Below, piece by piece: positions 17,668 through 28,613 of a stretch of 64,000 bases of DNA. The DNA is taken from positions 62,001 through 126,000 of the forward strand of contig DUNG01000008.1 of assembly GCA_012839475.1 (NCBI GenBank), given 5' to 3'. Positions within the stretch are counted from its first letter, which is position 1. Every line of letters starts with the position of its first letter. This DNA is from Petrimonas sp. (lineage in GTDB: Bacteria; Bacteroidota; Bacteroidia; Bacteroidales; Dysgonomonadaceae). Made by a program: the position numbers and the translations under genes. The notes beneath the pieces are model-generated. The model was not told the DNA's origin and did no database searches. It saw only the letters and a program-made list of their open reading frames with translations.

Positions 17668-19905
17668 ATGAACAGCCCCGTTAAACTTGCCATCATTCCC
17701 TTCCTTCTATTTATAACTTCTGCTTTCTCTTTCGCTCAAGAATCACTGATCATACAAAAGAATTTGGGGCAAATTAATTTTGACGGGCATGTAGATGAAG
17801 AGGTTTGGCAAAGTTTGCCCCATTTGCCCATGACGGTGAGCACGCCGAATTTCGGAAATGAACCCTCCGAGCATTCAGAGGTGATGCTTACCTACGATGA
17901 TGAATACTTTTGGGTCGGCGCCAGGTTATACACCAAAGACCCCACTACCATTATCGCGAACAGCATGAAAAGAGACGAAAGGAGTTTAAACTCTGACGTC
18001 TTCGGTATTTTGCTCGATACCTACAACGACAATGAAAACGGCTACGCTTTTTCAACCATGCCAACCGGCATACGAATTGATGCCGCTATTTCAAATGATG
18101 GTGGCTCTTTCAGAGGAGTTAATCAAGATTGGAACACCTTTTGGGATGTCAAAACATCGAGGGACGACAAGGGTTGGTACGTGGAAATGCGTATACCCTT
18201 TTCCAGCTTGCGATTTCAACCAGTAGGCAATACAACGACAATGGGCGTCATCGTGATGCGGTACATCAGTCACTTGAACGAAATAGTGACCTTCCCGTCC
18301 ATCGACCCCAGGTACGGGCAAATGGCCTATTTAAAGCCTTCACTGTCATCGGAGATACAACTGGAAATCTCTAAAACCAAGCGACCGGTGTACATTTCTC
18401 CCTACGTGATTGGAGGTTACCAGCAAAATTGGAGTTTAAACGAGGCTGGCACGGCGTATCAAAAAGCAAATAAGACCACTATAAACGGTGGGTTAGACGT
18501 GAAGTACAGCGTGACGAGCAATTTGACGTTGGATGTAACTGTGAACCCCGATTTCGCCCAAGTTGAGGCCGATAACCAGCAGGTAAATTTGACCCGCTAC
18601 TCTTTGTTTTTCCCCGAGAAGAGGTCTTTTTTTCAAGAAGGGGCAAATATTTTCGATTTCAATTTACTCGGTATGACCCGTCTATTTTACAGCAGGAACA
18701 TCGGGCTGAGCAATGGTCAACCCACCACGATTTTAGGGGGCGCACGGATGTATGGCTCAGTAGGGAAATGGGGATTGGGATTGTTAAATATGCAAACAGA
18801 TAAAACATCTATTAATCCAGGTGAAAACTTTGGCGTGGTAAGGGCAAGAAGGGATGTCATAAACCCTTACTCTTACGTTGGCGGGATGTTTACTTCCCGA
18901 ATCGGAACGAATGGGAATAAAAACCTGGCCTATGGTTTGGATGCGAACATACGTGTTAAGAGCACTGGGGATGACTACCTAATTGTTAAATTCGCTCAAA
19001 CCTTTGATGATAATATAAGTGATCTCCTGAAACAGGAAAACGAAAAGCATGACAATATTTTCGCCTATTTGGGGTGGCAAAAGAGAAGAGAGGAAAAGCT
19101 TAACTTTTTTGCAAACCTTAAATACACTGGTCAACATTTCACACCCGGGGTGGGGCATGTTCAAAAGCAAGGATTGTACGGGGCCTTCGCTAATATCAGT
19201 TACGGTTTCATGCCGCGAAATGAAAAATCACCTATTTTCCTTCATGGCCCAACATTCCGTTACGATATTGAAAAACGTGTGATCGATGATAAAATGGAAT
19301 GGCATGTAATTAACCCTGGTTGGGAATTTGAAACGAAAAGTGGCTTTGAAGCAGAAGTTGATCTGCGTTACGAAGAACAGGGGGTTCACTGGGATTTCCC
19401 CATTTGGGATATCTTAATTCCCCAGGGAAAATACGCTTATACCACGTTCAACGTATCGCTTAGCAACTCTTCGGCTAAAAAACTCTCTTATAGGCTTGGA
19501 TCATCTATTGGAACATTTTATGACGGGGAAGGCATCCAAGTGGAATTAAGACCCCGTTGGAACGTCTCTTCCAACTTTCAACTCGGGGCAATGTACAGTT
19601 TTAACGTGTTGCGATTCCCTGAAAGAGAAACCAAAGACAGATTAAATATCCACATGGCGGACCTAAACGCGCTTTACATGTTCAACACGAAATTATCCGT
19701 GAGCGCTTTCGTGCAATACGTGAACACATCGAAAGAGTTGATTTCAAACATGAGGGTGCGGTACAACCCCAGTGAAGGGAAAGATCTCTACTTTGTAATA
19801 AACGATGCCAGGTTTTTAGGTGATAAAACGGCCGTTACGCCTAATTACCCTCCTTTTTACAACAACACGGTAATGATCAAATATACCCACACCTTTATTT
19901 TATAG
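17668..19905 (+). CDS. DUF5916 outer-membrane beta-barrel protein with N-terminal CBM9-like domain
   Basis: 745 residues from the ATG at 17668, which places signal peptide PVKLAIIPFLLFITSAFSFAQ at the N-terminus; an upstream in-frame start would precede it with a charged segment. Residues about 30-210 look like a carbohydrate-binding-module-9-type sandwich (IDGHVDEEVWQ-like opening, then DEYFWVGARLYTKDP). The hallmark LFFPEKRSFFQEGANIFDF and the following alternating aromatic strands, ending in KYTHTFIL, fit the DUF5916 beta-barrel. The ligand is unknown. The gene has its own promoter and converges on serS with a 3-base gap. Confidence 0.85.
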   Translation: MNSPVKLAIIPFLLFITSAFSFAQESLIIQKNLGQINFDGHVDEEVWQSLPHLPMTVSTPNFGNEPSEHSEVMLTYDDEYFWVGARLYTKDPTTIIANSMKRDERSLNSDVFGILLDTYNDNENGYAFSTMPTGIRIDAAISNDGGSFRGVNQDWNTFWDVKTSRDDKGWYVEMRIPFSSLRFQPVGNTTTMGVIVMRYISHLNEIVTFPSIDPRYGQMAYLKPSLSSEIQLEISKTKRPVYISPYVIGGYQQNWSLNEAGTAYQKANKTTINGGLDVKYSVTSNLTLDVTVNPDFAQVEADNQQVNLTRYSLFFPEKRSFFQEGANIFDFNLLGMTRLFYSRNIGLSNGQPTTILGGARMYGSVGKWGLGLLNMQTDKTSINPGENFGVVRARRDVINPYSYVGGMFTSRIGTNGNKNLAYGLDANIRVKSTGDDYLIVKFAQTFDDNISDLLKQENEKHDNIFAYLGWQKRREEKLNFFANLKYTGQHFTPGVGHVQKQGLYGAFANISYGFMPRNEKSPIFLHGPTFRYDIEKRVIDDKMEWHVINPGWEFETKSGFEAEVDLRYEEQGVHWDFPIWDILIPQGKYAYTTFNVSLSNSSAKKLSYRLGSSIGTFYDGEGIQVELRPRWNVSSNFQLGAMYSFNVLRFPERETKDRLNIHMADLNALYMFNTKLSVSAFVQYVNTSKELISNMRVRYNPSEGKDLYFVINDARFLGDKTAVTPNYPPFYNNTVMIKYTHTFIL

Positions 19906-19908
19906 GAG

Positions 19909-21177
19909 TTAAATAGTATTGAAACCGCAATAGGGTACCAGCACGTCGGGTACGTGAATCCCCTCGGCCGTCTGGTTATTTTCAAGCAACGCTGCCATGA
20001 TGCGCGGAAGCGCCAACGCGCTCCCGTTGAGTGTGTGGCACAGCTGTATCTTGCGGTCGTTGTCGCGATAGCGGCATTTCAGCCGGTTGGCCTGGTAGCT
20101 TTCGAAGTTGGAGACGGAGCTTACCTCCAGCCAACGCTCCTGCGCGGCGGAGAAGACCTCGAAGTCGAACGTCAGCGCCGACGTGAACCCCATATCGCCA
20201 CCGCAGAGGCGGAGGATACGCCACGGCAACTCCAGTTTCTCCACCAGCGTCTGCACGTAATCCACCATCTCGCGGAGGCGCTCGTACGAGCTCTCCGGCT
20301 TGTCGATACAGACGATTTCTACTTTATCGAACTGGTGTAACCTGTTCAGTCCGCGCACATCCTTGCCGTAGGAGCCTGCTTCACGGCGAAAGCAGGCCGA
20401 GTAGGCGGTGTTCCTCATGGGGAGATCAGCCTCCTCCAGGATCACGTCACGGTAGATGTTGGTCACCGGTACCTCAGAAGTGGGAATCAGGTAGAGGTCA
20501 TCCAACCCGATATGGTACATCTGCCCCTCCTTATCGGGCAGTTGCCCGGTGCCGAACCCTGAGGCACTATTCACCACGTAGGGCGGTTGAACCTCCAGGT
20601 ACCCCGCGTCTCGTGCACTATCTAAGAAGAAGTTGATAAGCGCACGTTGCAACCTGGCCCCCTTCCCCTTGTAGACGGGAAAGCCCGCACCGGTTATCTT
20701 CACACCCAGCTCAAAGTCGATAAGGTCGTATTGCCTAGCCAGATCCCAATGCGGGAGCGCACCTTCCGGTAGCGAGGGCATCACGCCCCCACTCCGTTCC
20801 ACGAGGTTATCTTCCGCGGATTTACCTTCGGGTACCGACTCATGGGGCAGGTTGGGAATGGTGACCAACAGCTCTTCTATCCTCTTTTCGGCATCCTTGA
20901 GCGTTTCTTCAAGCTCTTTGGATGACTCTTTCAAAGGGCCTACCTTTTCCTTGGCGACGTTAGCCTCCTCTTTTTTGCCCTCCCTCATGAATGCACCGAT
21001 CGACCGGGAGAGCGAGTTTATTTCAGCTAATACCGCGTCGAGCGAGGTTTGCGATTCACGCCGTACCGCATCGAGCGCTATTACCTCATCAATAATCGCT
21101 TTTCCATCAAAATGTTTCTTCGAAAGGCGGCGGACAATCTCCTCTGGGTTTTCGTTAATGGCTTTAAGTGTGAGCAT
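19909..21177 (-). CDS. serS: seryl-tRNA synthetase
   Basis: Class II aminoacyl-tRNA synthetase charging tRNA-Ser. 422 residues: the N-terminal coiled-coil arm (about 30-110, Glu/Lys-rich), motif 2 (YSACFRREAGSYGKDVRGLNR), and motif 3 (NGSALALPRIMAALLEN). TSEVPVTN is the serine-binding TxE-type loop. Upstream is TACCTTCG (21208-21215, minus strand), a near match to the -7 consensus. It converges with the DUF5916 gene. Confidence 0.97.
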   Translation of the reverse strand: MLTLKAINENPEEIVRRLSKKHFDGKAIIDEVIALDAVRRESQTSLDAVLAEINSLSRSIGAFMREGKKEEANVAKEKVGPLKESSKELEETLKDAEKRIEELLVTIPNLPHESVPEGKSAEDNLVERSGGVMPSLPEGALPHWDLARQYDLIDFELGVKITGAGFPVYKGKGARLQRALINFFLDSARDAGYLEVQPPYVVNSASGFGTGQLPDKEGQMYHIGLDDLYLIPTSEVPVTNIYRDVILEEADLPMRNTAYSACFRREAGSYGKDVRGLNRLHQFDKVEIVCIDKPESSYERLREMVDYVQTLVEKLELPWRILRLCGGDMGFTSALTFDFEVFSAAQERWLEVSSVSNFESYQANRLKCRYRDNDRKIQLCHTLNGSALALPRIMAALLENNQTAEGIHVPDVLVPYCGFNTI

Positions 21178-21253
21178 ACTGAATGATTCAACCGTGAATG
21201 ATTAGCGCGAAGGTACAAAAAAAATCGTCGCGCTAACCCTCAACAGGCGGCCG

Positions 21254-21391
21254 TTAAAACAACTGAAAGTGGATCGACTCTCTTAACTCCCTGGATTCCT
21301 GCTTCTTTTGACGATAATAACGGGCAATGTAATAGGCCACGCTCGCTAGGGCACCCAACATTAAAAGGTCTTTAAATGTGCTGCTCTTCAT
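21254..21391 (-). CDS. small membrane-anchored protein of unknown function
   Basis: A 45-residue protein starting at the ATG at 21391: MKSSTFKDLLMLGALASVAYYIARYYRQKKQ, then a charged tail. It has a single membrane segment (about residues 8-23) with positive residues after it. The longer 85-codon frame starts in a segment that does not look coding. It lies between serS and tilS on the same strand. I cannot assign a function; a homologue search in Bacteroidales would tell whether it is conserved. Confidence 0.5.
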   Translation of the reverse strand: MKSSTFKDLLMLGALASVAYYIARYYRQKKQESRELRESIHFQLF

Positions 21392-21572
21392 CTCTGTACG
21401 TTTGGTTTTATAAGTAAGTAATATGTGCCGTGCGTGAAAAATGCCGTGCACTTTTATAGTTAGATGCGAAAAAGCAAAAAACGTTGCATCTAAAATGAAA
21501 AAAAATGCCATTAACTTTTCTTTTCACGTCTGTTTTGCTCCCCTCTTCGCTTTACAACCATTTTGCAATCCC

Positions 21573-22979
21573 TCAGCTGCTCCATTCAATGACGAGCACC
21601 CGTTTGGTCGCTTCGGTAACCCGGAAACGGTCGTCGCTTCGCTCGCCCACCACCCAGGCTACTTGATCGCCCGAGAGAAGCAGCCAGGTATCCTCTTTAT
21701 CTTTGAGGCTGAATTTTTTGTCCACAAAGAAATCGCTCAACTTCTTCCTCCCCTTCATGCCAAAGGGGATGAACCAGTCGCCGGGTTGCCACCTCCGAAG
21801 CGTCAATGGGAACGTTACCTTATCGGCATCCATGTACAGGAAGCGTGCCCCTTTTTGAATAGCGACCGGCATCGTTTTCAACCTGAGGGTTAACTTCAAC
21901 GGAAAATCGATTTTCCCGACCCCCGCTTCGATGAGAAAGAGCTCAGGCTCTGCAGGCCCCTCCCCAAGCGGGTGCAGGAGCAGGAACTCCCTATCTTTGA
22001 TTAACCGGTAAGACTCTCCGTAGAACTGCTTCCCCGGCTCATCATCCAAGCTATCAAAGATATCCTGTATGGTGGAGGACGAAAAGCCCAGCGGTGAGAG
22101 CAGTTCAAAGAGTATCGCTTGAGGGGAAGCACTCTCCTGCAGGAGACCTATATTGATCCTGATTTCGTTGCTGTTGTTACTCTTACTGTTACCATTATCA
22201 CTTCCACCCCCATTTCCACTTCCCTTTTTATTCTCGTTATTCTCCTCATTTACCCCGTTGTCCCATAACGCCCGTCGTGCCTCCTCGATCGACCGGTTGT
22301 AGAGTTTTTCTACCTCAGCCAGATTACGGGAAGTGCGGTGAATCGCCTCCTTGACTTTTGGGTTGATCTTTTCAAGCTCCGGCAGGATGCGCAACCGAAT
22401 GAGGTTACGGACGTATAGCTCCTCTTGGTTGGTACTATCGGTCACGTGCGGGATTGACCTCTTGGCCATGTAGGCCTCGATATCGGTGCGGGAGACGGCT
22501 AGCAGAGGGCGGACAACCTGCCCGTTCCTGGCTGGGATACCGGTCAACCCCTTGATGCCGGTACCTCGAACAAGGTTCAACAGCACCGTCTCCACCGAGT
22601 CGTCCCTATGGTGGGCTACCGCGATCGCTTCTGCCCCCTGCTCCTGGCGAATCTTCTCGAACCAGTCGTAGCGCAGCTCCCGGGCAGCCATCTCGATGGA
22701 GATCCTCTGCTCCCGCGCGTGGCGACAGGTATCGAAATCGATGCTCAACAGGGGAATAGCATGCCGCTCACACCACCCTTTCACGAAGTCGGCATCCCGG
22801 TCCGACTCGGTTCCACGCAGGTGAAAGTTGCAGTGCGCGGCTATGCAGTGGTAGCCCAACCGCGTGAGGATATCGATCAATGCCATCGAGTCGGTCCCAC
22901 CACTAAGCCCCACGATAACTTTCGCGTAGGGTTGCAGCAGTTTTTCACCCTCTATGTATGTCCGTACCCGTTCAAGCAT
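21573..22979 (-). CDS. tilS: tRNA(Ile)-lysidine synthase
   Basis: Converts C34 of the CAU-anticodon tRNA-Ile to lysidine, so that it reads AUA. The PP-loop VGLSGGTDSMALIDIL lies near the N-terminus, followed by CIAAHCNFHLRGTESDRDADFV and the ATP-binding core. The C-terminal domain ends with FPLTLRRWQPGDWFIPFGMKGRKKLSDFFVDKK. At 468 residues it is of normal size, but a low-complexity Asn/Gly/Ser/Lys tract of about 26 residues (about 246-272) interrupts the linker before the C-terminal domain. A -7 element at 23134-23141 predicts a leader of about 150 bases. Confidence 0.95.
   Translation of the reverse strand: MLERVRTYIEGEKLLQPYAKVIVGLSGGTDSMALIDILTRLGYHCIAAHCNFHLRGTESDRDADFVKGWCERHAIPLLSIDFDTCRHAREQRISIEMAARELRYDWFEKIRQEQGAEAIAVAHHRDDSVETVLLNLVRGTGIKGLTGIPARNGQVVRPLLAVSRTDIEAYMAKRSIPHVTDSTNQEELYVRNLIRLRILPELEKINPKVKEAIHRTSRNLAEVEKLYNRSIEEARRALWDNGVNEENNENKKGSGNGGGSDNGNSKSNNSNEIRINIGLLQESASPQAILFELLSPLGFSSSTIQDIFDSLDDEPGKQFYGESYRLIKDREFLLLHPLGEGPAEPELFLIEAGVGKIDFPLKLTLRLKTMPVAIQKGARFLYMDADKVTFPLTLRRWQPGDWFIPFGMKGRKKLSDFFVDKKFSLKDKEDTWLLLSGDQVAWVVGERSDDRFRVTEATKRVLVIEWSS
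22166..22243 (-). repeat. hexanucleotide-periodic low-complexity tract inside tilS
   Basis: On the coding strand the tract reads as successive six-base units such as GGAAGT, GGAAAT, GATAAT, GGTAAC, AGTAAG and AGTAAC. It encodes a run of Gly, Ser, Asn and Lys. It lies in a linker, not in the catalytic core. The units are similar to those in the ABC ATPase tract at 45115-45192. Confidence 0.7.
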
Positions 22980-23133
22980 GGTTTATTTATTCGAATCACC
23001 TGTTTGATAATTTACACGGCAATACCTCGTCTATGTAAGCATGTCCTTAGCGCTACATCAGGCTGGTGCAAATTCAAATTGGATTATATGCCGCTATCTG
23101 CCGTTTATTAGGTACAGCGCCTAGCTAGCTTGG

Positions 23134-23141
23134 CAAAAGTA
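23134..23141 (-). promoter_or_regulatory. -7 element TACTTTTG upstream of tilS
   Basis: An exact TAnnTTTG on the minus strand, 155 bases before the tilS ATG. No -33 match at 19-21 bases. Confidence 0.35.
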
Positions 23142-23220
23142 CAAAATTGTCCCCATGAAACGGGGTGAAATAGCGATAAAAAGTGTATTTTCGCGGAGGA
23201 ATAGATTTATAGTTTACTGT

Positions 23221-24240
23221 ATGGTAGAAAAAATAGATGCTCTTTTACAGGAAATTGAGCAGTTGGCCCCCGCTAATCCCGAGGCGTTGGAGTCGGCACG
23301 GGTCAAGTATCTGGGGAAAAAAGGAGTGATTGCCGCTTTGATGGAAGACTTCCGAAGCGTGCCTCCCGAGCAAAAACGGGAGATGGGTCAGCGGTTGAAC
23401 GAGTTGAAGACGAAAGCGACCGAGAAGGTACGAACGCTCAAAGAGCAGTTCGAAAGCCAAGCGGTTTCCGACGTGAAAATCGACCTTTCCCGGACGGCTT
23501 ACCCGGTTCCACTGGGTGCACGCCATCCCATCTCCATCGTGAAGGAGGAGATTTGCGACATCTTTAAGCGGCTGGGGTTCTCGATTGCCGAAGGGCCGGA
23601 GGTGGAGGACGACTGGCATGTCTTCTCGTCGCTCAACTTTGCCGATGATCACCCGGCACGGGATATGCAGGACACCTTCTTTGTCCAGAACGATCCGCAG
23701 ATCGTGTTACGCACGCACACCTCGTCGGTTCAGACCCGTGTAATGGAGAAAACCTCGCCCCCTATCCGAATCATTTGCCCGGGACGTGTTTACCGCAATG
23801 AGGCGATCTCGTACCGCGCCCACTGCTTTTTTCATCAGGTAGAAGCCCTCTATATCGATGAGGAGGTGTCGTTTGCCGATTTGAAGCAGGCGTTGCTCTT
23901 CTTTGCCAAGGAGATGTTTGGTGAAGGCACCCAGATACGGCTACGTCCCTCCTATTTCCCTTTCACGGAACCCAGTGCCGAGATGGATATCTCCTGCAAC
24001 CTATGCGCCGGGAAAGGGTGTCCCTTTTGCAAGCACAGCGGCTGGGTAGAAATTTTGGGATGCGGCATGGTTGATCCCAACGTACTCGAAAATTGCGGGA
24101 TAGACCCTACGGTCTATTCGGGGTACGCGTTGGGGATGGGGATTGAACGGGTAACGAACCTGAAGTACCAGGTGAAGGACTTGCGGATGTTCTCCGAGAA
24201 TGACGTTCGCTTTTTGGAGCAGTTCCAGTCGGCACATTAG
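23221..24240 (+). CDS. pheS: phenylalanyl-tRNA synthetase alpha subunit
   Basis: Catalytic alpha subunit of the alpha2-beta2 enzyme. From the ATG at 23221 the protein is 339 residues, the usual length; an in-frame start at 23155 would add 22 atypical residues. Motif 2 is seen as GRVYRNEAISYRAHCFFHQVE, then FPFTEPSAEMDI, GCGMVDPNVL and motif 3 GMGIERVTNLKY. A Cys cluster CNLCAGKGCPFCKHSG sits between them, as in many PheS. pheT is not adjacent. TATTTTCG (23186-23193) is a near-consensus -7 element. Confidence 0.96.
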   Translation: MVEKIDALLQEIEQLAPANPEALESARVKYLGKKGVIAALMEDFRSVPPEQKREMGQRLNELKTKATEKVRTLKEQFESQAVSDVKIDLSRTAYPVPLGARHPISIVKEEICDIFKRLGFSIAEGPEVEDDWHVFSSLNFADDHPARDMQDTFFVQNDPQIVLRTHTSSVQTRVMEKTSPPIRIICPGRVYRNEAISYRAHCFFHQVEALYIDEEVSFADLKQALLFFAKEMFGEGTQIRLRPSYFPFTEPSAEMDISCNLCAGKGCPFCKHSGWVEILGCGMVDPNVLENCGIDPTVYSGYALGMGIERVTNLKYQVKDLRMFSENDVRFLEQFQSAH

Positions 24241-24361
24241 AGAACAAAGACAACATGCCCATTAACGTGTTAGTTGTGTTGCAGATGGCTCTAAAGCTCT
24301 CGCGTTAAGAGTAAAACGACAAAAATGTAACGAGGAAGTTTAATTAAACAAACAAATAACG

Positions 24362-25441
24362 ATGCGAGTAAAATATGGTATCCTTTTGATGTTGCTACTC
24401 ACTTTTTCTTGCGCTTCCGCGCAGAAGATTACCCGGGTGAACGCCATTAAAGCGAATAACTACGGCGTTATCTACGCCCTTCCGAAAACATCGTTCGAGG
24501 TCACCTTCGTGGTGAAGAAAACTACCTACCACCGGGGTGAATTTTATCCCTACGCCCAGCGTTACCTGGGAATCGACAACCCGATCATGGAGAACGAGAT
24601 ACGCTTCACCCTTGAGGATGTTCTGGTTGTAAACAAGGGCATCGCCGATAAAGAGAACTCTTTCATGGTTGAGTTTAGAGGCAGGACGGTAGAGCCTTTC
24701 GTTTATCTCCGTGAAGATGGGGTGATCGTTACGATCAACGCGGAGCCGGCTGAAGAAGCGTCCGAGGAGGAGCTTCGGTTGCCCGATAAATCGGCTCCCC
24801 TGGTTAACGCGCGGCGCTTTCTCTCCCAAGAAGCCTTGATGGCCGGCTCCACGGCAAAGCAAGCGGAGCTGATTGCCAGGCAGGTTTTCGACCTTCGCCG
24901 TAGCCGCAGTGATATCCTTTCGGGGGAAGCCGAAAACATGCCGCCCGATGGCAATGCTTACAGGGTGGTCATGGAGGAGATCGATATACAGGAAAAGGCG
25001 CTCACTGAGCTCTTTTCAGGTAGCCTTGAGAGTGAGTACTTTACCGTTTCTTACACCCTCATCCCGGGTAAGGAGGACATTAACGGGGAGGTCATTGCCC
25101 GCTTCTCGGGCAAACTGGGACCGGTGGATGCCGATAACCTGGCGGGTGAACCTGTTCGTATCACGTTGACGAACAAGACGCCTGCCGTTCCGCTTCAACT
25201 GAGCGCAAAGGAACTACAACGGCTCGAAAATAAGCTCAGTGAAGGCATTGTCTACAACGTGCCCGGTAAGGCCGATCTGGTTATCGAGTTTCAGAACAAG
25301 ATCTTGCTTAATAAAGAGGTGGACGTGGTGCAATATGGTTCACAAGACGTGCTCGCGAGGCGGATGTTCGAGAACCAGAAGCAGCCCATTCAGGTACACT
25401 TCCATCCCGAACTGGGTGCCATCAAGCAGATTATACAATAG
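24362..25441 (+). CDS. DUF4831 family exported protein
   Basis: 359 residues with signal peptide MRVKYGILLMLLLTFSCASAQ. The text YGVIYALPKTSFEVTFVVKKTTYHRGEFYPYAQRYLGID and the conserved LSxEALMAGSTAKQAELIARQVFDLRRSRSDILSGEAENMPPDG segment identify DUF4831, a Bacteroidetes family of unknown function. The segment FSCAS within the leader might serve as a lipobox, but a standard cleavage after Ala-Gln fits as well. It is followed by the DUF3298 gene after 83 bases, on the same strand. Confidence 0.8.
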   Translation: MRVKYGILLMLLLTFSCASAQKITRVNAIKANNYGVIYALPKTSFEVTFVVKKTTYHRGEFYPYAQRYLGIDNPIMENEIRFTLEDVLVVNKGIADKENSFMVEFRGRTVEPFVYLREDGVIVTINAEPAEEASEEELRLPDKSAPLVNARRFLSQEALMAGSTAKQAELIARQVFDLRRSRSDILSGEAENMPPDGNAYRVVMEEIDIQEKALTELFSGSLESEYFTVSYTLIPGKEDINGEVIARFSGKLGPVDADNLAGEPVRITLTNKTPAVPLQLSAKELQRLENKLSEGIVYNVPGKADLVIEFQNKILLNKEVDVVQYGSQDVLARRMFENQKQPIQVHFHPELGAIKQIIQ

Positions 25442-25524
25442 CACTAACAAGCAAAGCGGACAGGTTAAAGTCTTTGCCTTGAAATAGAAGTAGCAAAAAC
25501 ATGAAGTTTAACTTTTAACATGTA

Positions 25525-26388
25525 ATGAAAACCAAGCGGCCGTTTATTCTTCTCCTGTTCCTCGCCTTGGGGTTAGGGCTGATCCCTTCTTGCAAGGGAG
25601 GGTTCGGTAGACCCGGTGGCTCCGGGATTGTTTTCGACAGTATCGTGGCTAGACAGCACGTGCCCCTTTTCCTGGTGAGCGACACCGCCCTACCCTATTC
25701 CGACCTGAATATAGCGTTTACCTATCCCAAAAAATTCAAGAATAGGAAGTCGCTGACCCGGCTCCAACAGATATTTACCGGCACCTTTTTTGGTGAGGTG
25801 AGCTACGACACGCTATCGCCACGGCAAGCGATGATACAGTACTTAGAAACCTACACGAAAGAGTACCGGGAGATTGGGGAGATGTATAATGAGGAGAAAG
25901 CCAAACTGGGAGATAGGGGGCCCTCGTGGTACTGGTACTGGCTTGAGCACACCAATAAGGTTCTGTATCAAGACAGAGCCCTGCTGAGTTACGCCGTGGA
26001 GTATAGCGATTACACGGGCGGTGCCCACGGATCGTATAATATTACATACACCAACATCGACCTTAAGAAGCTGGTCACGCTCACCGAAGAAGACCTGTTT
26101 CTGCCCGGCTATTACAAGCCACTAACCGAAAAGATCCTGCAACAACTAATGCGTGAATACCAGGTTGACCAGCCCGATTCCCTGTTATCGCACGGGTTTT
26201 TCACCATCGATGACATCGTACCAAACAACAATTTCTGGTTAAACGATGAGGGAATTCACTACTCTTACAACCAGTACGAGATTGCACCCTACGCCATGGG
26301 TGTCATTGATGTGATGATCCCCTACTCGGAGTTAACCGACATCCTTATTCCTGGCGGGATCGTGCAGCGCTATATTCAATCGGAGTAA
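25525..26388 (+). CDS. DUF3298/RsiV-like lipoprotein
   Basis: 287 residues. The N-terminus ends [19 protein letters not shown], a lipobox with Cys at about residue 23, so it is predicted to be membrane-anchored in the envelope. The C-terminal half has the DUF3298 signature: [33 protein letters not shown], then [20 protein letters not shown]. The family includes lysozyme-binding anti-sigma factors such as RsiV, but no cytoplasmic anti-sigma part is present here. The ligand is unknown. Confidence 0.8.
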   Translation: MKTKRPFILLLFLALGLGLIPSCKGGFGRPGGSGIVFDSIVARQHVPLFLVSDTALPYSDLNIAFTYPKKFKNRKSLTRLQQIFTGTFFGEVSYDTLSPRQAMIQYLETYTKEYREIGEMYNEEKAKLGDRGPSWYWYWLEHTNKVLYQDRALLSYAVEYSDYTGGAHGSYNITYTNIDLKKLVTLTEEDLFLPGYYKPLTEKILQQLMREYQVDQPDSLLSHGFFTIDDIVPNNNFWLNDEGIHYSYNQYEIAPYAMGVIDVMIPYSELTDILIPGGIVQRYIQSE

Positions 26389-26414
26389 CAGAACTCCCAT
26401 CAGCTTTACACGAC

Positions 26415-27866
<1,452 letters not shown>

Positions 27867-27869
27867 TAC

Positions 27870-28532
27870 TCACCAGTCGATGGGCGTTTTGCCGTGCGCG
27901 ATCAGGTAATCGTTCGTTTTGCTAAAATGCTTGTTGCCGAAGAAGCCGCGGTGAGCAGACAGCGGCGAGGGGTGCGGTGATTTGAGCACGAGGTGCCTCC
28001 TCGTGTCGATAGAGGCCCCCTTTCGTTGCGCGTAGGCACCCCAGAGGATAAATACCAGGTGGTCGCGTTTCGTTGCGAGCTGATGGATGGCCGCGTCGGT
28101 GAACTCCTCCCACCCTTTCCCCTGGTGTGAACCTGCCCGGTTGGCCTGGACGGTAAGCGTGGCGTTCAGCAGCAACACACCCTGCCTGGCCCATCGTTCC
28201 AGGTTTCCCGAGGCGGGCATCGGTTTCCCCAGGTCGTTGGCTATCTCCTGGTAGATGTTCACCAGCGAAGGCGGCAGTTGCACCCCATCGTTCACCGAGA
28301 AGCATAAGCCGTGCGCCTGCCCCGGTTGATGGTAGGGGTCTTGCCCCACGATCACCACTTTCACCTCATCGAAGGGACAATTATCAAACGCGTTGAAAAT
28401 CAACCTCGCCGGGGGATAAACCGTCCGCTTTCCATACTCGTTCCGCACGAAGTCGGTCAGCACCTTGAAGTAAGGCTTTTCAAACTCCTGTTGCAAATGG
28501 GCTTTCCAGCTCTCCTCAATTTTTACATCCAT
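27870..28532 (-). CDS. ung: uracil-DNA glycosylase
   Basis: Family 1 UDG that excises uracil from DNA. 220 residues. The water-activating loop VGQDPYHQPGQAHGLCFSV has Asp65. LLLNATLTVQANRAGSHQGKGW is the uracil-binding strand and SPHPSPLSAHRGFFG carries the catalytic His in the minor-groove loop. It faces umuD divergently and converges on sufB. An exact -7 element (28550-28557) lies 18 bases upstream. Confidence 0.97.
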   Translation of the reverse strand: MDVKIEESWKAHLQQEFEKPYFKVLTDFVRNEYGKRTVYPPARLIFNAFDNCPFDEVKVVIVGQDPYHQPGQAHGLCFSVNDGVQLPPSLVNIYQEIANDLGKPMPASGNLERWARQGVLLLNATLTVQANRAGSHQGKGWEEFTDAAIHQLATKRDHLVFILWGAYAQRKGASIDTRRHLVLKSPHPSPLSAHRGFFGNKHFSKTNDYLIAHGKTPIDW

Positions 28533-28549
28533 ACCGTTCCTACTTTTTC

Positions 28550-28557
28550 CAAAGGTA
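28550..28557 (-). promoter_or_regulatory. -7 element TACCTTTG of ung
   Basis: An exact TAnnTTTG on the minus strand, 18 bases before the ung ATG. It sits inside a small inverted repeat (CCTAC...GTAGG). Confidence 0.45.
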
Positions 28558-28601
28558 GGGAATTTTATTCATTTCATTTATCCCTTCTCACAAATATGCG
28601 C

Positions 28602-28609
28602 TATTTTTG
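28602..28609 (+). promoter_or_regulatory. -7 element TATTTTTG immediately before umuD
   Basis: An exact TAnnTTTG on the plus strand ending 4 bases before the ATG at 28614. If used, the transcript would begin at or next to that codon, giving a nearly leaderless mRNA. Confidence 0.4.
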
Positions 28610-28613
28610 TAAT

